From contig UQQZ01000043.1 of NCBI GenBank assembly GCA_900543305.1, positions 1 through 22,540 on the forward strand: 22,540 bases of DNA, in the 5' to 3' direction. Of this stretch, positions 15,855 to 22,540 are shown piece by piece. Numbering within the stretch: position 1 is the stretch's first letter; the number at the start of each line of letters is the position of its first letter. Origin of the DNA: an uncultured Oscillospiraceae bacterium. GTDB lineage: Bacteria > Bacillota > Clostridia > Oscillospirales > Acutalibacteraceae. Below the pieces are notes generated by a model that was not told the DNA's origin, made no database searches, and saw nothing but the letters and a program-made list of their open reading frames with translations. The position numbers and the translations under genes were made by a program.

Positions 15855-17480
15855 TTATTCTTCCCGGTAGGAAAGCCAATCAAATTTTGCGGTATTGGAA
15901 CTGTCGATACCATTGCCGGTGGCATACACACCCAGCATGGTACCGCACATGCAGCCCACTTTCTCCGGATTGAGCAGGGCACCGTCCACCTGGCACAAAG
16001 GAACCATCTGATCTTCTTGGGGACCCCAAATAACCGTAAAACGTTCCCCTTCCATTTGGACGCCCAGTACAATCTCTTTTCCTTCCCATTCCTGCTGATG
16101 GATCACGGTGCGGTGGGTGGTACTGGTAAAGCCGGGAAAATAGGGAGGTTGGTTAAAGTCTGAGGTGATCAGCACCACGCGGACTACCTGCTTGCCCTCT
16201 TCCACCGCCCGTTCCACATGGAGCTGATGGTTCATCGCCTGCACAACAGCAATACCCGCGCTTTCCTTCCCCTGAGGGATAAATTCCATTTTTGCCTTTA
16301 CTGTGGCGCAGATCCCCCTCTGCCTTCTGGAGACAAAGGCCACATAGGCGTCTTCCCGCCGGGGATCGTCCATAGTCATGGGACGCAGATCGTCATCCAG
16401 GCGCTGAGGAATGCACCGCAGCTCCAGATAAGAATCCCTTAACCGGTAACAATCCGGTCTCGGGGTACCCCAAAACACCAAGTGGTCCGGCAGAGTGGGG
16501 CTCTCAAAGTCGTCCCGCTCTGGCTCCGGATCCCACTTCTGTTCTTTCAAGCAGGCCGGTGCTTCGTACTCCCACTGGATTTTTCCCGTTTGGGGGCTGA
16601 ACAACGGCCATCCCCGTTCCCACTGGACCGGACACAGGAAGGTCTCCCTTCCCAGGTTCTTGTATTTTCCGTCAATCAGTCGGGATGCTAGCATTACCGC
16701 ATACCAGCTGCCGTCGGGGAGATCGATCAAATCCGCATGACCCACATTGATGATGGGACAGGTAAATCCCATGTGGCGATGGGTCATGACTGGATTGGCG
16801 GGATCCCCTTCAAAAAAGGAGAACAATTCCTTGCTCCTGGCGCACATCACCGCGTGATAGTGCTCCGTTCCTCCCTCTGCAATAATGAGGTAGTAATACT
16901 CCCCCACATGGTAGATGTGAGGCGCTTCCGGGGATGCGGCACACCGGAGGGCGCTGTTGAAAATGGTAAAGGGTTCCCCCTCCAGGCGGAATTCTTCCAG
17001 GTTGTACTTGGCAATCCAGATTCCGCGTTCCTTCACACCGGTGCCGTTGTCCCACACGTTCCCAATGCCGATCACATAGGCCTGTCCATCCTCATCGATA
17101 AACAGGGAAGCGTCAATTCCAGGCACATCTTCCATCCAGTGGGGCTCGGACCAAGGGCCAGCCGGGTCGGAAGCGGTGATAATGTAATTTCCCTTGTCAG
17201 CCAAATTGGTGTTGATGATGTAATAGGTACCCTGGTGGTACCGGATAGTGGGTGCCATCAACCCGCCCACGCCGCAATTGCGCTCCATGTGAAAACCATT
17301 TTCTCGAGTCATGGCATTGCCGATCTGATGCCAATGGGCCAAGTCCCTGCTGTGAAAAATGGGAAGTCCCGGGTCCATCTCAAAACTGGAACAAACCAAA
17401 TAAAAATCTTCCCCGTTCCGGCAAATGGAAGGGTCAGGATAATATCCTGGCAGGATGGGATTTACCAAGCGTCGCGTCAT
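15855..17480 (-). CDS. GH43 beta-xylosidase / alpha-L-arabinofuranosidase-like enzyme
   Basis: A 541-aa cytoplasmic enzyme expected to trim xylo- or arabino-oligosaccharides. The five-blade propeller spans about residues 5-310. Its catalytic residues are base D16 in YYPDPSICR, D123 in GIDASLFIDEDG (pKa modulator), and acid E185 in SPEAPHIY; GHADL (H248) is the usual propeller-core histidine. Residues about 330-541 form a concanavalin-like C-terminal domain (GH43_C2 type), as in XynB-like beta-xylosidases of subfamily 11. There is no signal peptide. I chose ATG 17480 because AGAGGAG lies 7 bases before it; ATG 17486 is too close to that site. It is monocistronic on a consensus promoter (17560-17588) with a leader hairpin. 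Confidence 0.88.
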   Translation of the reverse strand: MTRRLVNPILPGYYPDPSICRNGEDFYLVCSSFEMDPGLPIFHSRDLAHWHQIGNAMTRENGFHMERNCGVGGLMAPTIRYHQGTYYIINTNLADKGNYIITASDPAGPWSEPHWMEDVPGIDASLFIDEDGQAYVIGIGNVWDNGTGVKERGIWIAKYNLEEFRLEGEPFTIFNSALRCAASPEAPHIYHVGEYYYLIIAEGGTEHYHAVMCARSKELFSFFEGDPANPVMTHRHMGFTCPIINVGHADLIDLPDGSWYAVMLASRLIDGKYKNLGRETFLCPVQWERGWPLFSPQTGKIQWEYEAPACLKEQKWDPEPERDDFESPTLPDHLVFWGTPRPDCYRLRDSYLELRCIPQRLDDDLRPMTMDDPRREDAYVAFVSRRQRGICATVKAKMEFIPQGKESAGIAVVQAMNHQLHVERAVEEGKQVVRVVLITSDFNQPPYFPGFTSTTHRTVIHQQEWEGKEIVLGVQMEGERFTVIWGPQEDQMVPLCQVDGALLNPEKVGCMCGTMLGVYATGNGIDSSNTAKFDWLSYREE

Positions 17481-17502
17481 ACTCATTCTCCTCTTACTGC
17501 AC

Positions 17503-17536
17503 AGGGATCCCCACCGCATTTGCGATGAGGATCCCT
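17503..17536 (-). promoter_or_regulatory. Leader hairpin upstream of the GH43 gene
   Basis: In the minus-strand transcript, AGGGAUCCUCAUCGC, a four-base AAAU loop and GCGGUGGGGAUCCCU pair along all 15 positions, two of them G-U. It lies between the predicted transcription start (near 17553) and the ribosome site, ending about 8 nt before AGAGGAG. No T-run follows, so it is not a terminator. It could be an mRNA stabiliser, a protein-binding site or a DNA operator. Confidence 0.7.
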
Positions 17537-17559
17537 TTCCATGTCATTCTTTCTATTAT

Positions 17560-17588
17560 ATTATAAGTTTTGAGACGCCCTTTGTCAA
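17560..17588 (-). promoter_or_regulatory. Consensus promoter of the GH43 gene
   Basis: Minus-strand TTGACA (17583-17588), a 17-bp spacer and TATAAT (17560-17565), matching the sigma-A consensus at all 12 positions. A second overlapping TATAAT lies at 17555-17560. It gives a leader of about 73 nt. It begins only about 35 bp past the ftsH stop, and no clear terminator separates ftsH from it. Confidence 0.88.
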
Positions 17589-17623
17589 ACCACATCTACC
17601 AGGAAAATCCAGAAGAACTTCTA

Positions 17624-19435
17624 TTACCCATTCAGGATCTGCATAAATTCGTCCCCTGTAATGGTTTCCTTTTCATACAGGAACTTGGCAATTTCATCCA
17701 GCTTTTTCCGGTTTTCCGCCAGGATCTTCCCGGCCTTCTCATGCTGCTGCTTCACCAGGGCAATCACCTGTTTGTCGATTTCTCTCTGGGTCTCCGCAGA
17801 ACAGGCCAGACTGGTGTCTCCCCCTAAATACTGGTTGCTCACCGTTTCCAAGGCCACCATGTCAAAATCTGCGCTCATGCCATAGCGGGTGACCATGGAC
17901 CGGGCCAGCTTCGTGGCCTGCTCGATATCGTTGGAGGCCCCAGTGGAGGAGGTGTGGAAGACCAATTCCTCTGCAGCCCGTCCACCGGTCAACGTGGCAA
18001 TCTTGTTTTCCAACTCTTCCCGGCTCACCAGGTAGTGGTTGCCTTCCTCCACCTGCATGGTGTAACCCAGTGCTCCAGAAGTTCTGGGCACAATGGTGAT
18101 CTTCTGCACCGGCGCCGAATTGCTCTGCTTGGCCGCCACCAAGGCGTGTCCCACTTCGTGATAGGCGACAATCATCTTTTCCCGGTCTGTCAGAATAGCA
18201 TTCTTCTTCTGGTAACCGGCGATGACCACTTCGATGCTCTCCTCCAGGTCTTCCTGACTCACCGTTTGCCGTCCGCTCCGGACCGCCCGCAGCGCCGCTT
18301 CATTGACAATATTGGCAAGTTCGGCACCGGAAGCGCCGGAGGCCATTCGGGCCACCTTGCTGAAATCCACTTGGGAATCCAATTTGATCTTTTTGGCGTG
18401 GACTTTCAGGATCTCCTCACGGCCTTTCAGATCGGGCAACTCCACCGGCACCCGGCGGTCAAACCGACCGGGCCGGGTCAAGGCGGGATCCAGGGATTCC
18501 GGACGGTTGGTGGCTGCCAAAATAATCACGCCGGTGTTTTCCTCAAAACCGTCCATCTCCGTCAAAAGCTGGTTGAGAGTCTGCTCCCGTTCATCGTTGC
18601 CGCCGATTCTGCTTTCCCGCTTTTGACCAATGGCATCGATTTCATCGATAAACACAATACAGGGAGCCTTTTCTTTGGCTTGCTTGAACAAGTCCCGAAC
18701 CTTGGAAGCACCCATGCCTACAAACATCTCCACAAATTCCGAACCGGACATGGAGAAGAAAGGCACTTGGGCTTCGCCAGCCACTGCCTTGGCCAACATG
18801 GTTTTACCGGTTCCGGGAGGGCCCACCAGCAAAATTCCCTTGGGCATGGAAGCGCCAATTTCTCTATACCGATTGGGGTTATGCAGATAGTTCACAATTT
18901 CCGAAAGGCTTTCTTTTGCTTCGTCCTCTCCGGCCACGTCAGAAAAACGGATACCTTTAGAAGACTTCACATACATCTTTGCGTTGGACTTTCCAAATGT
19001 CATGGCATTTGGCCCTCCTGCGCGCTCCATCAGCTTTTTGGACATGTACTGGCCAATGGCGATAAAGATCACGATGGGCAGCACCCAGCTCAACAGAAAA
19101 CTCAGAATGGGGTTGGCCTGTTCCAAAATCTGACCGGAAAATTTCGCTCCGGAATCTTTCAGAACTTGGGTCAGATCCGGGTCAGGCATCATGCCCGTCT
19201 TGTAGATAGCGGTTTCATCTTGATTGGTGAATAGGATCTGATTTTCCTGTTCCTGGACCTCTACCTGTCCAAGTTCTTTATTTTCCGCCATCTCCAAAAA
19301 TGTCCCGTAATCCACTTCCCGTACCTGCCGCTGGGCAATCCAGGGCATGGCCAGAAAATTGAACAACAACAGCACGACAACCACGATCCCATAGTAGAAG
19401 ATCAGTGGTTTTTTGGGTTTTTTCACTTCTTGCAT
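17624..19435 (-). CDS. ftsH: ATP-dependent zinc metalloprotease FtsH
   Basis: A 603-aa membrane-bound AAA+ protease that degrades misfolded membrane proteins and short-lived regulators. Two membrane helices (residues about 11-31 and 110-129) flank a short extracytoplasmic domain. The AAA module has Walker A GPPGTGKT (205-212), pore motif MFVG (237-240), Walker B CIVFIDEID (259-267), and the second region of homology with arginine fingers in RPGRFDR (321-327). The protease has HEVGH (H426, E427, H430) and the third zinc ligand D503 in SNDIEQA. All key residues are intact. AAGGAG lies 10 bases before the ATG. The gene starts 2 bp after the stop of a small coiled-coil gene, so they share a transcript. 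The usual tilS/hpt neighbours of ftsH are absent, which suggests this may be an additional copy. Confidence 0.98.
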   Translation of the reverse strand: MQEVKKPKKPLIFYYGIVVVVLLLFNFLAMPWIAQRQVREVDYGTFLEMAENKELGQVEVQEQENQILFTNQDETAIYKTGMMPDPDLTQVLKDSGAKFSGQILEQANPILSFLLSWVLPIVIFIAIGQYMSKKLMERAGGPNAMTFGKSNAKMYVKSSKGIRFSDVAGEDEAKESLSEIVNYLHNPNRYREIGASMPKGILLVGPPGTGKTMLAKAVAGEAQVPFFSMSGSEFVEMFVGMGASKVRDLFKQAKEKAPCIVFIDEIDAIGQKRESRIGGNDEREQTLNQLLTEMDGFEENTGVIILAATNRPESLDPALTRPGRFDRRVPVELPDLKGREEILKVHAKKIKLDSQVDFSKVARMASGASGAELANIVNEAALRAVRSGRQTVSQEDLEESIEVVIAGYQKKNAILTDREKMIVAYHEVGHALVAAKQSNSAPVQKITIVPRTSGALGYTMQVEEGNHYLVSREELENKIATLTGGRAAEELVFHTSSTGASNDIEQATKLARSMVTRYGMSADFDMVALETVSNQYLGGDTSLACSAETQREIDKQVIALVKQQHEKAGKILAENRKKLDEIAKFLYEKETITGDEFMQILNG

Positions 19436-19437
19436 CT

Positions 19438-19914
19438 TCAGGACTCTCCTTTCCCTTGTTCCGTATTGGCCTGTAAATCCATGGCCGACAGCGCCGCAAT
19501 CAACGCGTACTGCATGGTCTGCACGGCATAGTCCATGGCGTATTCTGCGTACAAAGTGGCAGCCTCTGCCTTATCCTCCTCTGGACTGGATTTCTCGCAG
19601 TGCAGATAAGCGGCAAGTTCCCCGGTCTTGAGCAGGGATTCCATCTTCTCGCAAAAATCCTCCTGGGTCTTAGCCAATTCCATCACCGCTGGAGAACGAC
19701 ACCCCTGGATGCTCTTTTGCAGCGCCAAAGTATGCTGGTGATATTCATCCTTGGCCTTCTCCAATTCCTTCCGGATTTTTCCTTGATCTTCCTGTTCGCA
19801 AATTTGGATCCTGCTTTGCAACAGACCATACTGGGTTTCCATCTCGTAAAGCTTGATGGCAAATATCTCTTGGCCCAACTTCATCAGATACCGTTTGCTC
19901 CTTCCCAGGATCAT
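19438..19914 (-). CDS. Small coiled-coil protein of unknown function, coupled to ftsH
   Basis: I do not recognise a family. From ATG 19914 it is 158 aa, almost wholly helical and soluble, with no signal peptide. Residues 1-25 (RSKRYLMKLGQEIFAIKLYEMETQYG) are basic then amphipathic. Residues about 28-70 are heptad-like and charged (KIRKELEKAKDEYHQHTLAL), suggesting a coiled coil. Residues 115-147 (AATLYAEYAMDYAVQTMQYALIAALSAMDLQ) are Ala/Tyr/Met-rich. Cysteines occur at 39, 72, 88 and 106. It ends 2 bp before ftsH and so is probably translated with it. The start is uncertain: no strong ribosome site precedes 19914; ATG 19884 has GGAAGGAG 13 bases upstream, and ATG 20001 would begin upstream of the promoter candidate. 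A role as an FtsH adaptor is only a guess from position. Confidence 0.72.
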   Translation of the reverse strand: MILGRSKRYLMKLGQEIFAIKLYEMETQYGLLQSRIQICEQEDQGKIRKELEKAKDEYHQHTLALQKSIQGCRSPAVMELAKTQEDFCEKMESLLKTGELAAYLHCEKSSPEEDKAEAATLYAEYAMDYAVQTMQYALIAALSAMDLQANTEQGKGES

Positions 19915-19971
19915 CCGGTTTCCCGGCCGGGCAAGGCGCCTTTCCCTCGCCCTTTTTTCTCCTTCCTCTCC

Positions 19972-20000
19972 GTTATACCAGGATTGGGTTCCGGTTTCCA
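19972..20000 (-). promoter_or_regulatory. Promoter candidate for the coiled-coil gene and ftsH
   Basis: Minus-strand TGGAAA (19995-20000), a 17-bp spacer and TATAAC (19972-19977) with extended -10 TGG. It lies between the terminator of the upstream tetR gene and ATG 19914. The -35 is weak. Confidence 0.5.
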
Positions 20001-20027
20001 TTCTCAATTTCAGAAAGGTGTCCTTAC

Positions 20028-20063
20028 AAAAAAAGGAAAGTGTCAATTTTTTTGACACTTTCC
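20028..20063 (-). terminator. Intrinsic terminator of the second tetR gene
   Basis: A perfect 12-bp stem, GGAAAGTGTCAA on one side and TTGACACTTTCC on the other (20035-20046 and 20052-20063), with a five-base loop. On the minus strand it is followed by seven T. It isolates tetR from the ftsH unit. Confidence 0.92.
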
Positions 20064-20137
20064 CGCTTTTATCAAGACAGATTCCCTTGTTTGACAACTC
20101 TATTTCCGGTAAGTTTTCCAGGCCGGCGTTTCTCCAT

Positions 20138-20680
20138 TCAGGGTTGCTTCCACTCCAGCAGTTCCCCCGACAGAATCCGCTCCAACTGGGAGGCCAACCG
20201 TTCTTTATCCAAATCCGGCTTGCCTGCGTATTCCAGCAACACTCCCACCAACCCCCATGCGTTGTACCGAAGCAGGACCTTGCCGTCTGCAATGTTCACG
20301 GCGCAGTTCTGGTCTCCCAGTTTTGCCATGGCGGTCAAATAAGTCTCTATGGAGTCGATGAGAAACTTTTCCACTTCCCGCCGCCGTTGAGATTGCAGCA
20401 GCTTTTGCAGAACCTGGTATCCCTCTACGGTAAAGGAAATAAATATCAGCAATGCCGAATGTATGTCCCCGACCTTCAAACTTTTCTCTACCAGACGTTC
20501 CGTTTCCCGCTGGATCGACCACTCCATCACATCCAGTATGTCCTGAAAATGATAGTAAAATGTCTGACGGGAAACATGGCATTCCTCGATCAGGGACTTC
20601 ACCGTTATTTTATCCACGTTCCCGTGACGGATCATCTCCAGGAAAGCTTCTGAAATGGCCAATTTCATATCCTTGGGCAT
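20138..20680 (-). CDS. TetR family transcriptional regulator
   Basis: A 180-aa regulator. Residues about 5-52 form the TetR helix-turn-helix (KLAISEAFLEMI, then KITVKSLIEECHVSRQTFYYHFQDILDVM with the conserved TFYYHF). The remainder is helical and of the short DhaS-like type; YNAWGLVGVLLEYAGKPDL lies near the C-terminus. GAGGTG is 10 bases before the ATG. It has its own terminator and stands alone. It is divergent from the GNAT acetyltransferase gene across 173 bp that contain three TGTAT repeats, so self-regulation and possibly control of the acetyltransferase are plausible. It resembles the other TetR protein in this window in the DNA-binding part but not closely enough to call a recent duplicate. 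Confidence 0.9.
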   Translation of the reverse strand: MPKDMKLAISEAFLEMIRHGNVDKITVKSLIEECHVSRQTFYYHFQDILDVMEWSIQRETERLVEKSLKVGDIHSALLIFISFTVEGYQVLQKLLQSQRRREVEKFLIDSIETYLTAMAKLGDQNCAVNIADGKVLLRYNAWGLVGVLLEYAGKPDLDKERLASQLERILSGELLEWKQP

Positions 20681-20707
20681 GGGGGAATCTCACCTCTTCT
20701 GGCAGAA

Positions 20708-20733
20708 TGTATCATATTGTATTAGTGTATCAT
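20708..20733. repeat. TGTAT direct repeats upstream of tetR (operator candidate)
   Basis: Two exact TGTATCAT copies (20708-20715 and 20726-20733), 18 bp apart, with a third TGTAT at 20718. They sit 28-53 bp before the tetR ATG, covering its likely promoter. Direct repeats rather than a palindrome would be unusual for a TetR operator. Confidence 0.4.
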
Positions 20734-20785
20734 GGACCTTTCCCAAGAGCAAGAGGCAACATGCCTCTGTTCTCCATTGTCTCCC

Positions 20786-20814
20786 TTTTCAAAGAGGAAA
20801 ACCCAATGTATAAT
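20786..20814 (+). promoter_or_regulatory. Promoter of the GNAT gene
   Basis: TTTTCA (20786-20791), a 17-bp spacer and TATAAT (20809-20814). Transcription should start near 20821, which is downstream of the in-frame ATG at 20806 and supports ATG 20854 as the true start. Confidence 0.7.
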
Positions 20815-20853
20815 AGAGAAAATACGCTGTCACCCCATGCACGGGAGGAAATT

Positions 20854-21405
20854 ATGGAACAAAAATTACTGCGCCTGGTGCCTGCGGATGTGGACTTGGC
20901 CCAACCGGTAACCGACTTCTATCGGAGGAACCGCGAGTTTCTCCAATCCTTTGAGCCCCCACGAGAGAATGACTTCTTCACGGTTTCCCACCAGCAGAAT
21001 CTGTTGCAGCAGGAAATGGAGGCCCGGAAAGCCAAAACAGGATACCGCTTCTATCTCCAGGATCCCCGCTATCCCCAAATGATCCTGGGAACCATCGGGC
21101 TCAATCAGGTGATCTGGGGCGGATTTCGATCTGCTTTTCTAGGCTACAAAATGGACCGGCAATTTCTGAACCAAGGCTATATGACCACCGCTGTGGGCAT
21201 GCTGGTGGACTTTGCGTTTCAGGAACTGGCGTTGCACCGGATTGAGGCAAACGTCATGCCCCGCAACAAAGCCTCCCTGCGTGTCCTGGAAAAAAATGAG
21301 TTTGTCATGGAAGGAATTTCTCCCTATTATCTCAACATCAACGGAGTCTGGGAGGACCATGTCCACATGGTAAAGCTCAATTTTGCTCTGCACTCTAACT
21401 CTTAA
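20854..21405 (+). CDS. GNAT family N-acetyltransferase (RimJ/RimL-like)
   Basis: A 183-aa acetyl-CoA-dependent acetyltransferase of the RimJ/RimL/SpeG-like branch. Seen: LRLVPADVDLAQPVTDFY at the N-terminus, the beta-strand ILGTIGLNQVIWGGFRSAFLGYKMD, the acetyl-CoA site region QFLNQGYMTTAVGMLVDFAF (in place of the usual GxGYA(T/S)EA), then LHRIEANVMPRNKASLRVLEKNEFVMEG, which is diagnostic of this group. The substrate may be a protein N-terminus, an amine or an aminoglycoside-like compound, and is not decidable here. GGGAGGAA lies 5 bases before ATG 20854, and the promoter position excludes the upstream ATG at 20806. It is followed at once by a terminator and is a single-gene unit. Confidence 0.88.
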   Translation: MEQKLLRLVPADVDLAQPVTDFYRRNREFLQSFEPPRENDFFTVSHQQNLLQQEMEARKAKTGYRFYLQDPRYPQMILGTIGLNQVIWGGFRSAFLGYKMDRQFLNQGYMTTAVGMLVDFAFQELALHRIEANVMPRNKASLRVLEKNEFVMEGISPYYLNINGVWEDHVHMVKLNFALHSNS

Positions 21406-21441
21406 AAAAGTGCCGCTCCCTTGGGGAAGTAGCACTTTTTT
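21404..21441. terminator. Bidirectional intrinsic terminator between GNAT and uidA-like genes
   Basis: AAAAAAGTGC (21404-21413) pairs with GCACTTTTTT (21432-21441), with an inner CTCCC/GGGAAG-type extension. It starts at the GNAT stop and lies 12 bp after the stop of the converging beta-glucuronidase gene. Confidence 0.88.
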
Positions 21442-21453
21442 CGTGGACGTCTT

Positions 21454-22540
21454 TTATTTTTTGTAGTCGAAATCCGGAATCTTATGCCAGCGCTCCCGGA
21501 AATAGTGAGCTGCCAGCTTGGGTTTCCGGTCTCTGGTAAACAATCCTTTCTTGTTGCCTTGCACCCGCAGCATGCTTTGGCTGGTGGCGAAATCCGCAAA
21601 GTTCCACACCTGTTCCCCCACCACAAAATCGTACTGGTCAAAGATCTGGTTGTTCATTTTATAATATTCCAGCTGATACTCTTCGGTATACATCACAGGA
21701 GTGGTATCGTGGAACCCAAGAACCGTATCGGCACCGTATTCCGTGAAGATCACCGGCTTGCCAATCTTCCTCCACTGATCCAACTCATTGCGCAACACTT
21801 CCCCGGACTCCTCCAGATCGGGGCCGCCGTAATACCAGCCGTAATACCGATTCAGGCAGATCACGTCGCTCAGGGCGGAGGAACAGTCGGTTTCCGGAGT
21901 GGTGGCAATCTGCACGCTCACCAACGTACAGGGACGCTTTTGAGGATCCAGGCTGCGAGCCAGCTGGTACAGGGGAGCGAAGTATTCATAGGCCCCTTCC
22001 GCCGCAGAATCCGGCTCATTGGCAATGCTCCACATCACCACACAGGCATGGTTCTTATCCCGGGCAATCAGGTCCCGGATTACATCCTTGTGGTGTTCCT
22101 GGGTCTGGACCCCATGCTCCTTGTCAAAGGTTCCCACCTTCTGGCCATTGAAGTTGGCACCGCCACCGAATTGGAAATTGAGCCCCACTGCGGGAGTCTC
22201 GTCGATGACCACAAACCCTTCTTCATCGCACAGGCGCATCATCTCCTCGCTGTAGGGGTAGTGACTGGTGCGGAAACTGTTGGCCCCCTGCCATTTCATC
22301 AGGGACATGTCCTTGGTGTTCATGGGCAGGTTGATCCCCCGGCCATTGGGGAACGTGTCTTCGTGACGGCCATATCCCTTGAAATAGAAAGGTTTGCCAT
22401 TGATCAGGAATTTCGTTCCCTCCACTTTTACAGTCCGTACCCCATAGGGCAGGGTATACACATCTTCTCCAAAGGTGACCCGAATATCATAGAGATACGC
22501 CTGAAGCGGCTGCCACAAATGGACGGTGGGAATCTCCAAA
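21454..22540 (-). CDS. uidA: GH2 beta-glucuronidase, N-terminal part outside window
   Basis: Retaining glycosidase releasing glucuronic acid from glucuronides. The window holds the C-terminal 361 codons of a protein usually about 600 aa; the sugar-binding and most of the Ig-like domains lie beyond 22540. Seen: TIM-barrel entry GKPFYFKGYGRHED, acid/base Glu in WSIANEPD, NRYYGWYYGG, nucleophile Glu in FTEYGADT, and GEQVWNFADFATSQ. Near the C-terminus is GNKKGLFTRDRKPK, containing the N-x-K motif that binds the glucuronate carboxylate and separates beta-glucuronidase from beta-galactosidase. The stretch between DETPAVG and RDLIARDKNH is about as long as in the E. coli enzyme, suggesting a Loop-1 type. 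No transporter or regulator is visible in the window; they may lie to the right. Confidence 0.94.
   Translation of the reverse strand, partial: LEIPTVHLWQPLQAYLYDIRVTFGEDVYTLPYGVRTVKVEGTKFLINGKPFYFKGYGRHEDTFPNGRGINLPMNTKDMSLMKWQGANSFRTSHYPYSEEMMRLCDEEGFVVIDETPAVGLNFQFGGGANFNGQKVGTFDKEHGVQTQEHHKDVIRDLIARDKNHACVVMWSIANEPDSAAEGAYEYFAPLYQLARSLDPQKRPCTLVSVQIATTPETDCSSALSDVICLNRYYGWYYGGPDLEESGEVLRNELDQWRKIGKPVIFTEYGADTVLGFHDTTPVMYTEEYQLEYYKMNNQIFDQYDFVVGEQVWNFADFATSQSMLRVQGNKKGLFTRDRKPKLAAHYFRERWHKIPDFDYKK

Noticed and set aside
17610..17621. AGAAG-AA-CTTCT palindrome after ftsH as a terminator
   Set aside because: The stem is only 5 bp and no T-run follows on the minus strand, so read-through into the GH43 unit cannot be excluded.
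19915..20292. 126-codon extension of the coiled-coil gene
   Set aside because: It reads through the perfect tetR terminator and overlaps the tetR coding end on the same strand; its composition (W/C-rich) is that of a shadow frame.

Overview
The window looks like chromosomal DNA of a gut-type Firmicute, most likely class Clostridia near Oscillospiraceae. This is inferred from GC near the mid-50s %, AGGAGG-type ribosome sites, TTGACA/TATAAT promoters, an SLH-domain surface protein, an MMPL exporter with a heptad-repeat partner, and several host- or plant-glycan hydrolases. No tRNA, rRNA, CRISPR array, transposase or phage gene was seen. It is gene-dense, with 18 protein genes, two of them cut by the window edges.

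Left part (1-4573): the end of a MATE efflux pump gene is followed by a PadR regulator. Facing them is a secreted GDSL/SGNH hydrolase with three SLH domains. A 729-bp gap, the only long non-coding stretch, holds the hydrolase promoter candidates and a strong promoter for a YczE/YitT-like membrane protein.

Exporter block (4597-9796): three minus-strand genes joined by ATGA overlaps encode an orphan of about 105 aa, an MMPL/RND transporter and a secreted heptad-repeat (YhgE/Pip-like) protein. A divergent TetR gene is the likely regulator.

Mannoside block (9829-15830): a long class I mannose-6-phosphate isomerase diverges from a GntR/HutC - ROK kinase - GH38 alpha-mannosidase-like operon. The short divergent region has two near-ideal promoters, each with its -35 box overlapped by a copy of TTGTNNNTACAA, the probable GntR operator. 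Inferred pathway: alpha-mannoside -> mannose (GH38) -> mannose-6-P (ROK kinase) -> fructose-6-P (isomerase), all cytoplasmic. No transporter is present.

Right part (15855-22540): a GH43 beta-xylosidase/arabinofuranosidase-like gene has a fully consensus promoter and a 15-bp leader hairpin. It is followed by ftsH with a small coiled-coil gene just upstream, a second TetR gene, a GNAT acetyltransferase, and the C-terminal 361 codons of a GH2 beta-glucuronidase with the glucuronate-recognising N-x-K motif.

The best candidates for something little described are the twin-operator mannoside module with its atypical kinase (no zinc motif) and two-domain isomerase, the GH43 leader hairpin, and the coiled-coil protein coupled to ftsH. 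No complete novel defence or mobile system is visible.
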